This document shows positions 24,198 to 32,621 of a stretch of DNA of 64,000 bases, one piece after another (position 1 is the first letter of the stretch; every line of letters starts with the position of its first letter). Under the pieces are notes generated by a model. That model was not told where the DNA came from and made no database searches. It was given only the letters and a program-made list of their open reading frames with translations. The DNA lies in contig NZ_BMWG01000010.1 in NCBI RefSeq assembly GCF_014651115.1, positions 119,881 through 183,880 of the forward strand, in the 5' to 3' direction. The translations under genes and the position numbers were made by a program. The stretch comes from Streptomyces inusitatus (GTDB taxonomy: Bacteria > Actinomycetota > Actinomycetes > Streptomycetales > Streptomycetaceae).

Positions 24198-25476
24198 CAC
24201 ATCGTTCGACGAGACAACCGGTGGCGGCCGGCCCGCGGAGCGGCGCGCGCTGATCCTGGTGGAGAACCTGTCGGTGCCGTTCGACCGGCGGGTGTGGCAG
24301 GAGTGCAGGACGCTGCGCGACGCGGGCTGGAAGGTGCATGTCATCTGCCCCCGGGGAAGCAAGCGGGACACGGAGCCGGAGGTGGAGATCGACGGGGTGC
24401 GGATCCTCCGCTACCCGTTGCGCGCGGCCACCGGAGGGCCGGCCGGTTATCTGCGGGAGTACGGAACGGCGCTGTGGCACACCGCCCGGCTGGCCCGCAA
24501 GGTCGGCCCGGTGGATGTGGTGCATGCCTGCAACCCGCCCGACCTGCTGTTCCTGCCGGCGCTGTGGCTGAAGCGGCGTGGCGCGCGATTCGTCTTCGAC
24601 CAGCACGACCTGGTGCCCGAGCTGTATCTCTCCCGGTTCGGCCGGGGCGAGGATCTGCTCTACCGTGCCGTGCGCGCGCTGGAACGGCTGACCTACCGGG
24701 CCTCGGACGTCGTGCTCGCCACGAACGAGAGCTACCGGGATGTCGCGATACGCCGGGGCGGACGGCGGCCGGAGGATGTCTTCGTGGTGCGCAGCGCGCC
24801 CGAGACCGACCGGTTCCAGCCCGTACCGCCCGAACCGGAGCTGAAGCGGGGCAAGCCTCATCTGCTCTGTTACCTGGGTGTCATGGGCCCTCAGGACGGT
24901 GTCGACTACGCCTTGCGCGCCCTCGCGAAGTTACGCGACGAGCTGGGGCGGACCGACTGGCACGCGGTGTTCGTCGGCGCCGGGGACGCCTTCGACGCGA
25001 TGGTCGAGCTGTCCCGGCGGCTCGGGCTCGATGAGCAGGTGCGGTTCACCGGGCGGGTCCCGGACGCCGACCTGGTGCGCTATCTGTCAACCGCGGACGT
25101 GTGCCTCTCCCCCGACCCGCGCAATCCCCTCAACGACGTGTCGACCATGAACAAGGTCCTGGAGTACATGGCGATGGGCCGGCCGATCGTCTCGTTCGAC
25201 CTCCGGGAGGCTCGGGTCTCCGCCGGTGACGCCGCCGTCTACGCGGCCGCGAACGACGAGGCCGAATTCGCCGGGCTCATCGCGATGCTGCTGGACGACC
25301 CGGAGAAGCGGGCCCGGATGGGCGAGATCGGCAAGGAACGGATCAGCGGCCGGCTCTCCTGGCGGAACTCGCAGGCCTCGCTGCTCGCCGCCTACGCCGC
25401 CGCCTGCCGCGACCGCGCGCCGGTGCCGGCGGACGTGGACGCCCCGGTCAGAACAGGGAAGTGGCCGCGCCGTTGA
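24154..25476 (+). CDS. Glycosyltransferase family 4
   Basis: About 440 residues with the GT-B architecture: LILVENLSVPFDRRVWQE at the N-terminus, FVFDQHDLVPELY, and a donor site with EYMAMGRPIVSF. The start is uncertain. ATG 24154 lies 44 bases inside the upstream gene; a TTG at 24187 is an alternative. The core fold begins after residue 30, so either works. Codon 260 (24931-24933) is TTA, giving a second bldA-sensitive gene in this operon. It probably adds an early sugar to the lipid-linked unit. The 3' end overlaps the next gene by 16 bases. Confidence 0.9.
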   Translation: MRAGPNRGTWALPGDTSFDETTGGGRPAERRALILVENLSVPFDRRVWQECRTLRDAGWKVHVICPRGSKRDTEPEVEIDGVRILRYPLRAATGGPAGYLREYGTALWHTARLARKVGPVDVVHACNPPDLLFLPALWLKRRGARFVFDQHDLVPELYLSRFGRGEDLLYRAVRALERLTYRASDVVLATNESYRDVAIRRGGRRPEDVFVVRSAPETDRFQPVPPEPELKRGKPHLLCYLGVMGPQDGVDYALRALAKLRDELGRTDWHAVFVGAGDAFDAMVELSRRLGLDEQVRFTGRVPDADLVRYLSTADVCLSPDPRNPLNDVSTMNKVLEYMAMGRPIVSFDLREARVSAGDAAVYAAANDEAEFAGLIAMLLDDPEKRARMGEIGKERISGRLSWRNSQASLLAAYAAACRDRAPVPADVDAPVRTGKWPRR

Positions 25477-26891
25477 GCGATGACACGATACGCCTGGTCA
25501 CGATCGGGCGGATTCTCCGTCGGCGACGGCGGCTTCTCACCGTTCTCACCGTGGTGGGCGCGCTCGTCGGCTACGGCGTCTCGGCGCTGTTCCCGCCGCG
25601 CTACACGGCCTCGGCATCGGTACTGCTGCCGGGGCAGTGGGAGGAGCGCGAGCTGCTGACCCAGGTGGAGATGGCGACCAGTTCGGCGGTGGTCGACCGC
25701 GCGGCCGCCGCGCTCGGGTGGACGGGCCTCGGCGGCGGCGAGCTGCGGGAGCGGGTGAGCGCCCAGGCCGCCGACGGGAACATCATCACGGTCTCGGGCA
25801 CGGCCGACACACCCGAGCGCGCGCAGCGGCTCTCCGACCGGGTGGCCCGGGAACTCGTCGCGTTCGCCGCGCGGGTCTCGGGCGACAGCGCGGAGTCCGA
25901 GGCGGCCAAGGGGACCGAGGCGCTGCGGCGGAAGGTGGCGGAGACCGACCGCCGCATCACGGACCTGGCGCAAGCGGCCGATCCGGGGCGGACCGTGGAG
26001 AGCGTGCAGGCCCGCACCTCGCTCGCGAAGCTGCGCACCTCGCTGGAGGAGGCCATGAAGAAGCTGGAGCGGGCCGACCCCGCTTCCGGCAGGGCCAACA
26101 TGGTCGTCATGGGCCCGGCCGCCCGGCCGACCGCCGAGGCGCCGCCGACCAGGGTGCAGCTCATCGCCGCCGGGGCACTGCTGTTCTTCCTGCTCACGGT
26201 CGTCGGCCATCTCGCCGCCGCACGGGTGAACCGCCGGCCGCGCACCGAACCGGAGATCGCGGCGGCGCTGGGCTCGACGCTGCTGGGCACCGTCGACGTG
26301 CCCGGTGAACGGGGTGCGCACCGGCCCGGGGGCCATGGCTCGCGGGCCCGGGTCCGCGGGCTGCTGGGCGTCGACACCCGGTGGGACCTGCCGACCCCGC
26401 GGGCCTCCGGCGACGAGGCCGACCGGCGGATCCGCTACCGGCGGGTGTGCGCCCGTCTCCAGGACCGGCTGCCGGGGCCCCGGCGGCTGCTGGTCCTGGT
26501 GGTGGACGGCGACGAGATCGCGCGCCGGGCCGCCGGGCTGCTCGTCGCCGAGGCGGGGAGCGACCCTTCCGGGGGAGATCCCGTGCTGCGGGTGGTGGAG
26601 GTCTCGGTGGACCGGCCGATGGTGCCGGACCGCGACGCCGAGGCCGGGGCCCTGGTCGTGCTCAGCGCGGGGAGCTGGACCGCGGAAGAGCTGGCCGGTG
26701 TCGCCGGGGCGTGCGCGGACGGCGGGCACGAGGTCGTCGGCGTCGTCCTCGCCTGCGCGGTCCGGGCCCGTCCGGCACGGTCCGCGGGCCGTCCTCCGGA
26801 AAGCGCCGCTCCGGCGCTCGCGGTTCACGGCGGCACGAGCGGCCACGCGAGCGGCCACGCGAGCGGCCATGGGACGGGAGAGCCGGTGTGA
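25461..26891 (+). CDS. Wzz-like polysaccharide co-polymerase with degenerate P-loop domain (1)
   Basis: 476 residues. A Wzz-type N-terminal part has transmembrane helices near residues 25-47 and 232-252 flanking an extracytoplasmic coiled-coil-prone region. The cytoplasmic part has the shape of a BY-kinase/ParA domain (LLVLVVDGDEIARRAAGLL, then VGVVLACAV) but lacks the GxxGxGKT Walker A. GTG 25461 has AGGGAA upstream. The C-terminus ends in SGHASGHASGH repeats. It likely sets chain length with the Wzy protein. Loss of the ATP site argues against tyrosine-kinase activity. Confidence 0.85.
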   Translation: MAAPLSDDTIRLVTIGRILRRRRRLLTVLTVVGALVGYGVSALFPPRYTASASVLLPGQWEERELLTQVEMATSSAVVDRAAAALGWTGLGGGELRERVSAQAADGNIITVSGTADTPERAQRLSDRVARELVAFAARVSGDSAESEAAKGTEALRRKVAETDRRITDLAQAADPGRTVESVQARTSLAKLRTSLEEAMKKLERADPASGRANMVVMGPAARPTAEAPPTRVQLIAAGALLFFLLTVVGHLAAARVNRRPRTEPEIAAALGSTLLGTVDVPGERGAHRPGGHGSRARVRGLLGVDTRWDLPTPRASGDEADRRIRYRRVCARLQDRLPGPRRLLVLVVDGDEIARRAAGLLVAEAGSDPSGGDPVLRVVEVSVDRPMVPDRDAEAGALVVLSAGSWTAEELAGVAGACADGGHEVVGVVLACAVRARPARSAGRPPESAAPALAVHGGTSGHASGHASGHGTGEPV

Positions 26892-28465
26892 CGACGAGCA
26901 CGACTTCGGAGTCGGCGACAGCCACCCCGCTGCTGGACCTTCAGGCGCTGGTGGTCGCCGTGCGCAGGCGCCGCCGTCTCTGGTGCGCCCTGGCGCTGCT
27001 GGGGCTGCTGGCCGGCGCGGCGGTGGCCGTCCTGCTGCCACCGCCGCCCAGCGCGGTGACCAAGGTGCTGGTCGCGCACCGGGAGGACCAGCCGAACGAC
27101 AGCGGAACGCTGATCCGCACCGATGTCGCCCTGCTGGGAACCACCCGGATCGCCGAGAAGGCCCTTGAGTCCCTCAAGTCGGCGGAGAGACCCGAAGACT
27201 TCATGGCGGACTACCGGGGTACCGGCCTGACCAACAATCTGCTCCAGATCGATGTGACGGCCGACACCGAGGCGGAGGCGGTGGCCCGGGCCAAGGCGCT
27301 GGCCGACGCGTTCGTCGCGGACCATGTGCGGCGGATGTGGGAAGCCGCGAAGGCCGAGTCCCAGGCCCTGCTCGACCAGCGTGACCGGATGCGGGACGAG
27401 CTGACCCAGGTCAACAAGGCGATCGGGGACCGGCCGCCGGGAAGCGACCCGAAAGCGTCGGCGAGCGCCGAGTCGCTCTTCGCCCGCCGGGCCGAACTCA
27501 CCTCACGGATCGCCGAGTTCGACCGGCGCGCCGCGGAGGCGCGCACCGGCACGCCCCAGGTCGTCGTCGGCACCCAGATCGTGGACGCCCCGCGCGCGGT
27601 GCGGCACTCCCTGGCCGGGGCCGCCGTCACCAGCGCCGGGATCGGGCTCGTCCTCGGACTCGGGCTCGGGCTCGCGCTGGCCGCGATCGGTACGGCGGTG
27701 GCGGACCGTCCCGTACTGCGCCGGGAGATCGCGGCGAACCTGGGCGCCTCGGTCATCGCGGAGCTGCGCCGTCCGCCCCATCGGCCGGCCGGGCCGTGGC
27801 AGCGCGGGCGGACCCTCGCGGCACGGGAGCGGCTCACGACGACCCTGGTCCGCGCCGTGCGCGGCTCGGCGGAACCGGTGTCGCTGCTGGAGCTGGGCTG
27901 TGCGCGCTCCACGAGCGTGATCGCCCTGAACCTCGCCGAGGCGCTGGGGGCCGAGGGGCCGGGGCCGGTGGTCGTCGTCGACGGTCTGCCCGGCCCGGAA
28001 CTCACCAAGGCCCGCCGGAAGCCGGACGGACCGACCGTGGTCGGCGGCGACAAGGCCGCGACCGTGGCGCATCAGTCGCGCGGGCTCGGCGTCGGCTCGG
28101 TCGCGCCCGGCACGGCGTGGACCGATCTCCAGTACCTCGGCGACCGGACCGTGCTCGTCGTACGCGCCGGGCACGCCAGCGCCGCCTGGCTGCACACCGT
28201 GGCGCGGCAACTCGCCGACCAGCGCGTATCGGTGATCGGTGTGGTGCTGATCGACGCCGATCCGGGCGACCGGACCGACGGCACGCTGTGGGACGGGCCG
28301 TACACCGCGCCGCGCGGCCCCCAGGAACGGCCGGCCCGGCAGAACGGGACGAGCCGGCCGCTGACCGAGCGGCCGGCCCGGCACAACGGGACGGGCCGGC
28401 CGCGAACGGAGCGGCCGTCGACGCCGGCCGCGCTGGTCCCCGACAGTGACCAGGAGGCACGGTAG
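26888..28465 (+). CDS. Wzz-like polysaccharide co-polymerase with degenerate P-loop domain (2)
   Basis: 525 residues, paralogue of the preceding gene, which it overlaps by four bases (GTGA). Transmembrane helices lie near residues 30-50 and 245-270, with a helical outer region between. The cytoplasmic domain again follows BY-kinase layout (LLELGCARSTSVIALNLAEA, then VSVIGVVLIDADPGD), but the Walker A Lys is missing. The tail has an imperfect repeat ERPARxNGTxRPxTERP, three copies. Two adjacent co-polymerases suggest a hetero-oligomer controlling chain length. Confidence 0.85.
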   Translation: MTTSTTSESATATPLLDLQALVVAVRRRRRLWCALALLGLLAGAAVAVLLPPPPSAVTKVLVAHREDQPNDSGTLIRTDVALLGTTRIAEKALESLKSAERPEDFMADYRGTGLTNNLLQIDVTADTEAEAVARAKALADAFVADHVRRMWEAAKAESQALLDQRDRMRDELTQVNKAIGDRPPGSDPKASASAESLFARRAELTSRIAEFDRRAAEARTGTPQVVVGTQIVDAPRAVRHSLAGAAVTSAGIGLVLGLGLGLALAAIGTAVADRPVLRREIAANLGASVIAELRRPPHRPAGPWQRGRTLAARERLTTTLVRAVRGSAEPVSLLELGCARSTSVIALNLAEALGAEGPGPVVVVDGLPGPELTKARRKPDGPTVVGGDKAATVAHQSRGLGVGSVAPGTAWTDLQYLGDRTVLVVRAGHASAAWLHTVARQLADQRVSVIGVVLIDADPGDRTDGTLWDGPYTAPRGPQERPARQNGTSRPLTERPARHNGTGRPRTERPSTPAALVPDSDQEAR

Positions 28466-28468
28466 AAC

Positions 28469-30394
28469 ATGTGTGGCATCGCAGGCACGTACCAGTGGCC
28501 GGACGGGAAGGTCGTGACCGACCGGCTCACCGATGTCCTCGCCCACCGGGGCCCGGACGGGGCGGGCCGGTACAGCCACCCCGCCGGTGACGGCGAGGTG
28601 CACCTCGGGCACCGCCGGCTGGCCATCGTCGATCTGTCCGAGACCGGCGCGCAGCCGATGGTCTCGGGCGGCCTCGCCCTCACGTACAACGGCGAGCTGT
28701 ACAACGCGCCCGAACTCCGCGCCGAGCTGACGGCCGCCGGGGCGCGCTTCCGGGGCACCTCCGACACCGAGGTGCTGTTGGAGGCCTGGCGGCGCTGGGG
28801 CACGGACTGTCTGCCCCGGCTGCGCGGCATGTTCGCGTTCGCGGTCTTCGACGAGCGGACCGGTGATCTGGTGCTCGCCCGCGACCAGCTCGGCGTCAAG
28901 CCGCTGTTTCTGCTGCGGCGCGGCACGGGGCTGATGTTCGCCTCCGAGCTGAAGGCGCTCGCCGCCGCGACCGGCGGGTCGCTGGAGGTGGACCACGCGG
29001 CGCTGGTCGCCTCGCTGCTGTACTACTGGGTGCCGGACTCGCGCTGCGCGTTCCGCGAGGCGGAGAAGCTGCCGCCGGGGAGCTGGCTGCGGTGCCGGGC
29101 CGACGGCCGGGTGGAGCGCGGCCAGTACTGGAACCTCCGGGACGTCGCCGCCGAGGGCCGGGAGCGAGCCCTCGCCGGTGAGCGGCCGGATCTGGCCGCC
29201 GTCGTCGAGGAGTCGACCCGGCGGCATCTGCTCTCCGACGTACCGGTGGCGACCTTCCTCTCCGGCGGGCTTGACTCAAGCTGGCTGACCGCGCTGGCGG
29301 CCCGTCACCGGCCCGGGATCTCCGCCTACACGATCGGGTTCCGCGCCGAGGACGCCAGGTTCGAGGCGATGCCGGACGATCTGCGCTACGCGCGACGGGT
29401 GGCCGAGCGGTTCGGCGTCGATCTGCGGGAGATCGAGATCGCTCCGGACGTGCTCGATCTGCTGCCCCGGATGACACACCATCTGGACGAGCCCATCGGC
29501 GACCCCGCCGCGATCAACACCTTTCTGATCTGCTCGGCCGCCCGGGAGGCCGGGGTCAAGGTGATGCTCTCGGGGATGGGCGCCGACGAGCTGTTCGCCG
29601 GGTACCGCAAGCATCTGGCCAACCTGCTCGCGCTGCGCTACCAGCGGGTGCCGCGGCCCCTGCGGCGCGGGATCTCCGGGGCCGTGGACCGGCTGCCGGT
29701 CGCCACGTCCCGCCGGGGGTACCGGTCGGTGCGCTTCGCGAAGCGGTTCCTCTCCTTCGCCGATCTGCCGGAGGAGACCGCGTTCCGGCGCAGCTACACC
29801 ATGTACGACCAGGACGAGCTGCTCGGCCTGGTCAGTCCGGACCTGGCCGGGACGGTCGAGGACGTGCTGACCGAGCACGCGGACGTCTATCAGGACAACG
29901 GCCTCGACGACTTCGTCAACCGTATGTGCCTGGCCGACGCCCGGATGTTCCTGCCGGGTCTGAACCTCGCCTACACGGACCGGTCCAGCATGGCCGCGTC
30001 GACGGAGGTACGGGTGCCGTACGTGGACGTCGAGGTGGTCAGGGCGGCGTTCGCGGTGCCCGGCGACCGCAAGATCGTCGGACGGCAGGGCAAGGCCGCC
30101 CTCAAGGAGGCGGCCGTCTCGGTCCTGCCCCGGGAGATCGTGTACCGGCCCAAGGGCCTGTTCAGCGCCCCGCTGCGGGCCTGGATGAGCCGGGATCTGG
30201 CACCGCTGGTGCGCGAGGTGGTGAACGACGGGGTGCTCGTGAGCTCCGGTTTTCTGCGCCGTGACGCGCTGGCGCGGCTCGTCGCCGAGGACGCCGCCGG
30301 GCAGCGGGACTTCTCCAAGCATCTGTGGCATGTGCTGACCCTTGAGTACTGGTACCGCGACGCGATCTCTGGCTCCGGCCAGAGCGCTCACTAG
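28469..30394 (+). CDS. Asparagine synthase (glutamine-hydrolysing) family protein
   Basis: 641 residues. N-terminal class II glutamine amidotransferase with the catalytic Cys2 (MCGIAGTY) and RGPDGAG. C-terminal synthetase domain with the ATP-pyrophosphatase loop LSGGLDSS near residue 264. Family members in glycan clusters are thought to amidate uronic acids rather than make asparagine. With an AlgD-like dehydrogenase in the same operon, an amidated uronate is a reasonable inference, unproven. It starts three bases after the previous stop. Confidence 0.93.
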   Translation: MCGIAGTYQWPDGKVVTDRLTDVLAHRGPDGAGRYSHPAGDGEVHLGHRRLAIVDLSETGAQPMVSGGLALTYNGELYNAPELRAELTAAGARFRGTSDTEVLLEAWRRWGTDCLPRLRGMFAFAVFDERTGDLVLARDQLGVKPLFLLRRGTGLMFASELKALAAATGGSLEVDHAALVASLLYYWVPDSRCAFREAEKLPPGSWLRCRADGRVERGQYWNLRDVAAEGRERALAGERPDLAAVVEESTRRHLLSDVPVATFLSGGLDSSWLTALAARHRPGISAYTIGFRAEDARFEAMPDDLRYARRVAERFGVDLREIEIAPDVLDLLPRMTHHLDEPIGDPAAINTFLICSAAREAGVKVMLSGMGADELFAGYRKHLANLLALRYQRVPRPLRRGISGAVDRLPVATSRRGYRSVRFAKRFLSFADLPEETAFRRSYTMYDQDELLGLVSPDLAGTVEDVLTEHADVYQDNGLDDFVNRMCLADARMFLPGLNLAYTDRSSMAASTEVRVPYVDVEVVRAAFAVPGDRKIVGRQGKAALKEAAVSVLPREIVYRPKGLFSAPLRAWMSRDLAPLVREVVNDGVLVSSGFLRRDALARLVAEDAAGQRDFSKHLWHVLTLEYWYRDAISGSGQSAH

Positions 30395-30419
30395 ACGGCT
30401 GAGAACAACTGGAGTTCGG

Positions 30420-32621
30420 GTGAAACAGGTTGTGCAGAACTACAAGAGCGGCGAGCTGGCGCTGCTCGACGTACCGGTGCCGGGGTGCAAGCCGGGCGGG
30501 GTGCTGGTCCGCACCGTCCACTCGCTGATATCGACCGGGACCGAGCTGATGAAGGTGTCCGAGGCCGGGATGTCGATGGTGGGCAAGGCCCGCTCCCGGC
30601 CGGACCAGGTGGCCAAGGTCATGCAGAGCGTGGCAGTCAACGGGGTGCCCGCCACCTACCGCAAGGTGATGGGCAAGCTGGACTCGTACACCCCGCTGGG
30701 CTACTCGCTGTGCGGGGTGGTCGAGCAGGTCGGCGACGGGATCGACGATGTGAAGGCCGGCGACCTCGTGGCCTGCGCAGGCAATGAGCACGCGCTGCAC
30801 GCCGAGTTGAACTGGGTGCCGAAGAATCTCTACGCCCCGGTGCCGGACGGTCTCGCGTCCCGGCACGCGGCCTTCGGCACGGTCGGGTCGATCGCCCTCC
30901 AGGGCTTGCGGCAGGGCGAGCCCCAGCTCGGCGAGACGGCGCTGGTCATCGGCCTCGGGCTGATCGGGCAGCTGGTGGCGCAGCTGCTGACCGCCTCGGG
31001 GGTCCGTGTCGTCGGGGTCGACCCCGACCCGGAGCGCTGTGCGCTCGCCGCGCGGCTGGGCGCCGTGGCCTGCGGCGATCCGGCGTCCTCCGAGGTGGAG
31101 GCCGCCGTCGCCGAGCTGACCGACGGTCATGGTGTGGACCAGGTGTATCTGGCCGCGGGCGGCGGCAGCAACCAGCCCGTGGAGCTGGCCGCCCGGCTGA
31201 GCCGGGACCGGGGCCGGGTCGTCGACATCGGCAAGTGCCGTCTGGACCTGCCGTGGAACGCGTACTACGAGAAGGAACTCGACGTCCGGTTCTCCCGTTC
31301 GTACGGCCCGGGGCGCTATGACCCGGAGTACGAGATCGAGGGGCGGGACTACCCGATCGGCTATGTGCGCTGGACCGAGCGCCGCAATCTGGCGTGTTTC
31401 CTCGATCTCCTCGCCCGGGGCCGGGTCGATGTGGAGCCGCTGATCTCGCACATCGCCGGCTTCGACGACGCCGTCAAGACGTATCAGAGTCTGAAGGACG
31501 GCGAGCTGAAGGCCGTGGCGGTGCTGTTCCAGTACGCCGACGGCCCGGAGGAGGACGGGGAGGCGGCGGCCCCGGCGGTGACCGTGCCCCCGGTGCGACG
31601 CGGCGAGGCCTCTGTCCCGGCCCGGTCCGCCAAGGCTCCGGTGCGGCTGGCGTTCGTCGGCGCGGGGAACTACGCGACGTCGATGCTGCTGCCGCACCTG
31701 GCGGAGCGCGACGGTGTCACGCTGTCGACGGTCGTCACCACGACGGCGCTCTCCGCGGCGAACGCGCGGCGGAAGTTCGGCTTCGCCCGGGCGACCACCG
31801 ATCTCGACGCCGTACTCGGCGATCCGTCGATCGACGCGGTGTTCGTGGTGACCCGGCACAGTTCGCACGCCGAGCTGACCCGCAAGGCGCTCCTCGCGGG
31901 CAAGGCGGTGTTCGTGGAGAAGCCCCTCGCCCTCGACCAGGACGAGCTGGCCGATGTGGTCGCGGCGGTGGAGGAGTCCGGCAACGACCGGCTCCAGGTG
32001 GGCTTCAACCGCCGGTTCGCGCCGCTGCTCCAGGAGGCCAGGAAGCGGTTCGGGGTCCGGAGCGGGCCCGCGAGCGTGCGCTATCTGGTCAACGCGGGCC
32101 GTCTCGGGCACGGCAGCTGGTATCTCCGGCAGGGCACCGAGGGCTCGCGGTTCGCCGGTGAGGGCGGGCACTTCATCGACACGGTGAGCTGGCTGCTCGA
32201 CGCCGACCCGGTCTCGGTGTACGCGGTGGCCGCCTCCGGCGACGAGGACCTTCAGGTCGTGCTGCGCTACCCGGACGGGTCCACCGCCACCATCGGCTAT
32301 GTCACCAGCGGCGCGGCCGGCTTCCCCAAGGAGACGCTGGACCTCGTCGCGGACGGCAAGGTGCTGAAGCTCGACGACTTCGTCCGCGCCTCGGTGTATT
32401 CGGACGGCGGGGCCGGACGCGGCCGGTGGGTCAGCTCGCGGCTGCCCAGGGCCCGGGACAAGGGCCAGTCCGCCGAGCTGGCCGCGTTCGTCAGGGCCGT
32501 GCGGACCGGCGGGCCGATGCCGGTGCCGCTGGAGTCGCTGGTCGCCACCACGGCGGCCACCCTCGCCGTACGGACCGCCCTGACCGGCGGCGCGCCGGTG
32601 ACGCTGGCGAGGGCGCGATGA
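30420..32621 (+). CDS. Bi-domain oxidoreductase (MDR dehydrogenase + Gfo/Idh/MocA)
   Basis: 733 residues. Residues 1 to about 380 are a zinc-type medium-chain dehydrogenase fold (GLGLIGQLVAQLL nucleotide loop). From about residue 405 a Gfo/Idh/MocA domain follows (AFVGAGNYATSMLLPHL, and FVEKPLALDQDEL with the conserved EKP). GTG at 30420 has GGAG upstream. The same fusion recurs next to AsnB-like and heparinase-like genes in polysaccharide loci. The substrate is likely a sugar or nucleotide sugar; the exact reaction is unknown. Confidence 0.92.
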   Translation: MKQVVQNYKSGELALLDVPVPGCKPGGVLVRTVHSLISTGTELMKVSEAGMSMVGKARSRPDQVAKVMQSVAVNGVPATYRKVMGKLDSYTPLGYSLCGVVEQVGDGIDDVKAGDLVACAGNEHALHAELNWVPKNLYAPVPDGLASRHAAFGTVGSIALQGLRQGEPQLGETALVIGLGLIGQLVAQLLTASGVRVVGVDPDPERCALAARLGAVACGDPASSEVEAAVAELTDGHGVDQVYLAAGGGSNQPVELAARLSRDRGRVVDIGKCRLDLPWNAYYEKELDVRFSRSYGPGRYDPEYEIEGRDYPIGYVRWTERRNLACFLDLLARGRVDVEPLISHIAGFDDAVKTYQSLKDGELKAVAVLFQYADGPEEDGEAAAPAVTVPPVRRGEASVPARSAKAPVRLAFVGAGNYATSMLLPHLAERDGVTLSTVVTTTALSAANARRKFGFARATTDLDAVLGDPSIDAVFVVTRHSSHAELTRKALLAGKAVFVEKPLALDQDELADVVAAVEESGNDRLQVGFNRRFAPLLQEARKRFGVRSGPASVRYLVNAGRLGHGSWYLRQGTEGSRFAGEGGHFIDTVSWLLDADPVSVYAVAASGDEDLQVVLRYPDGSTATIGYVTSGAAGFPKETLDLVADGKVLKLDDFVRASVYSDGGAGRGRWVSSRLPRARDKGQSAELAAFVRAVRTGGPMPVPLESLVATTAATLAVRTALTGGAPVTLARAR

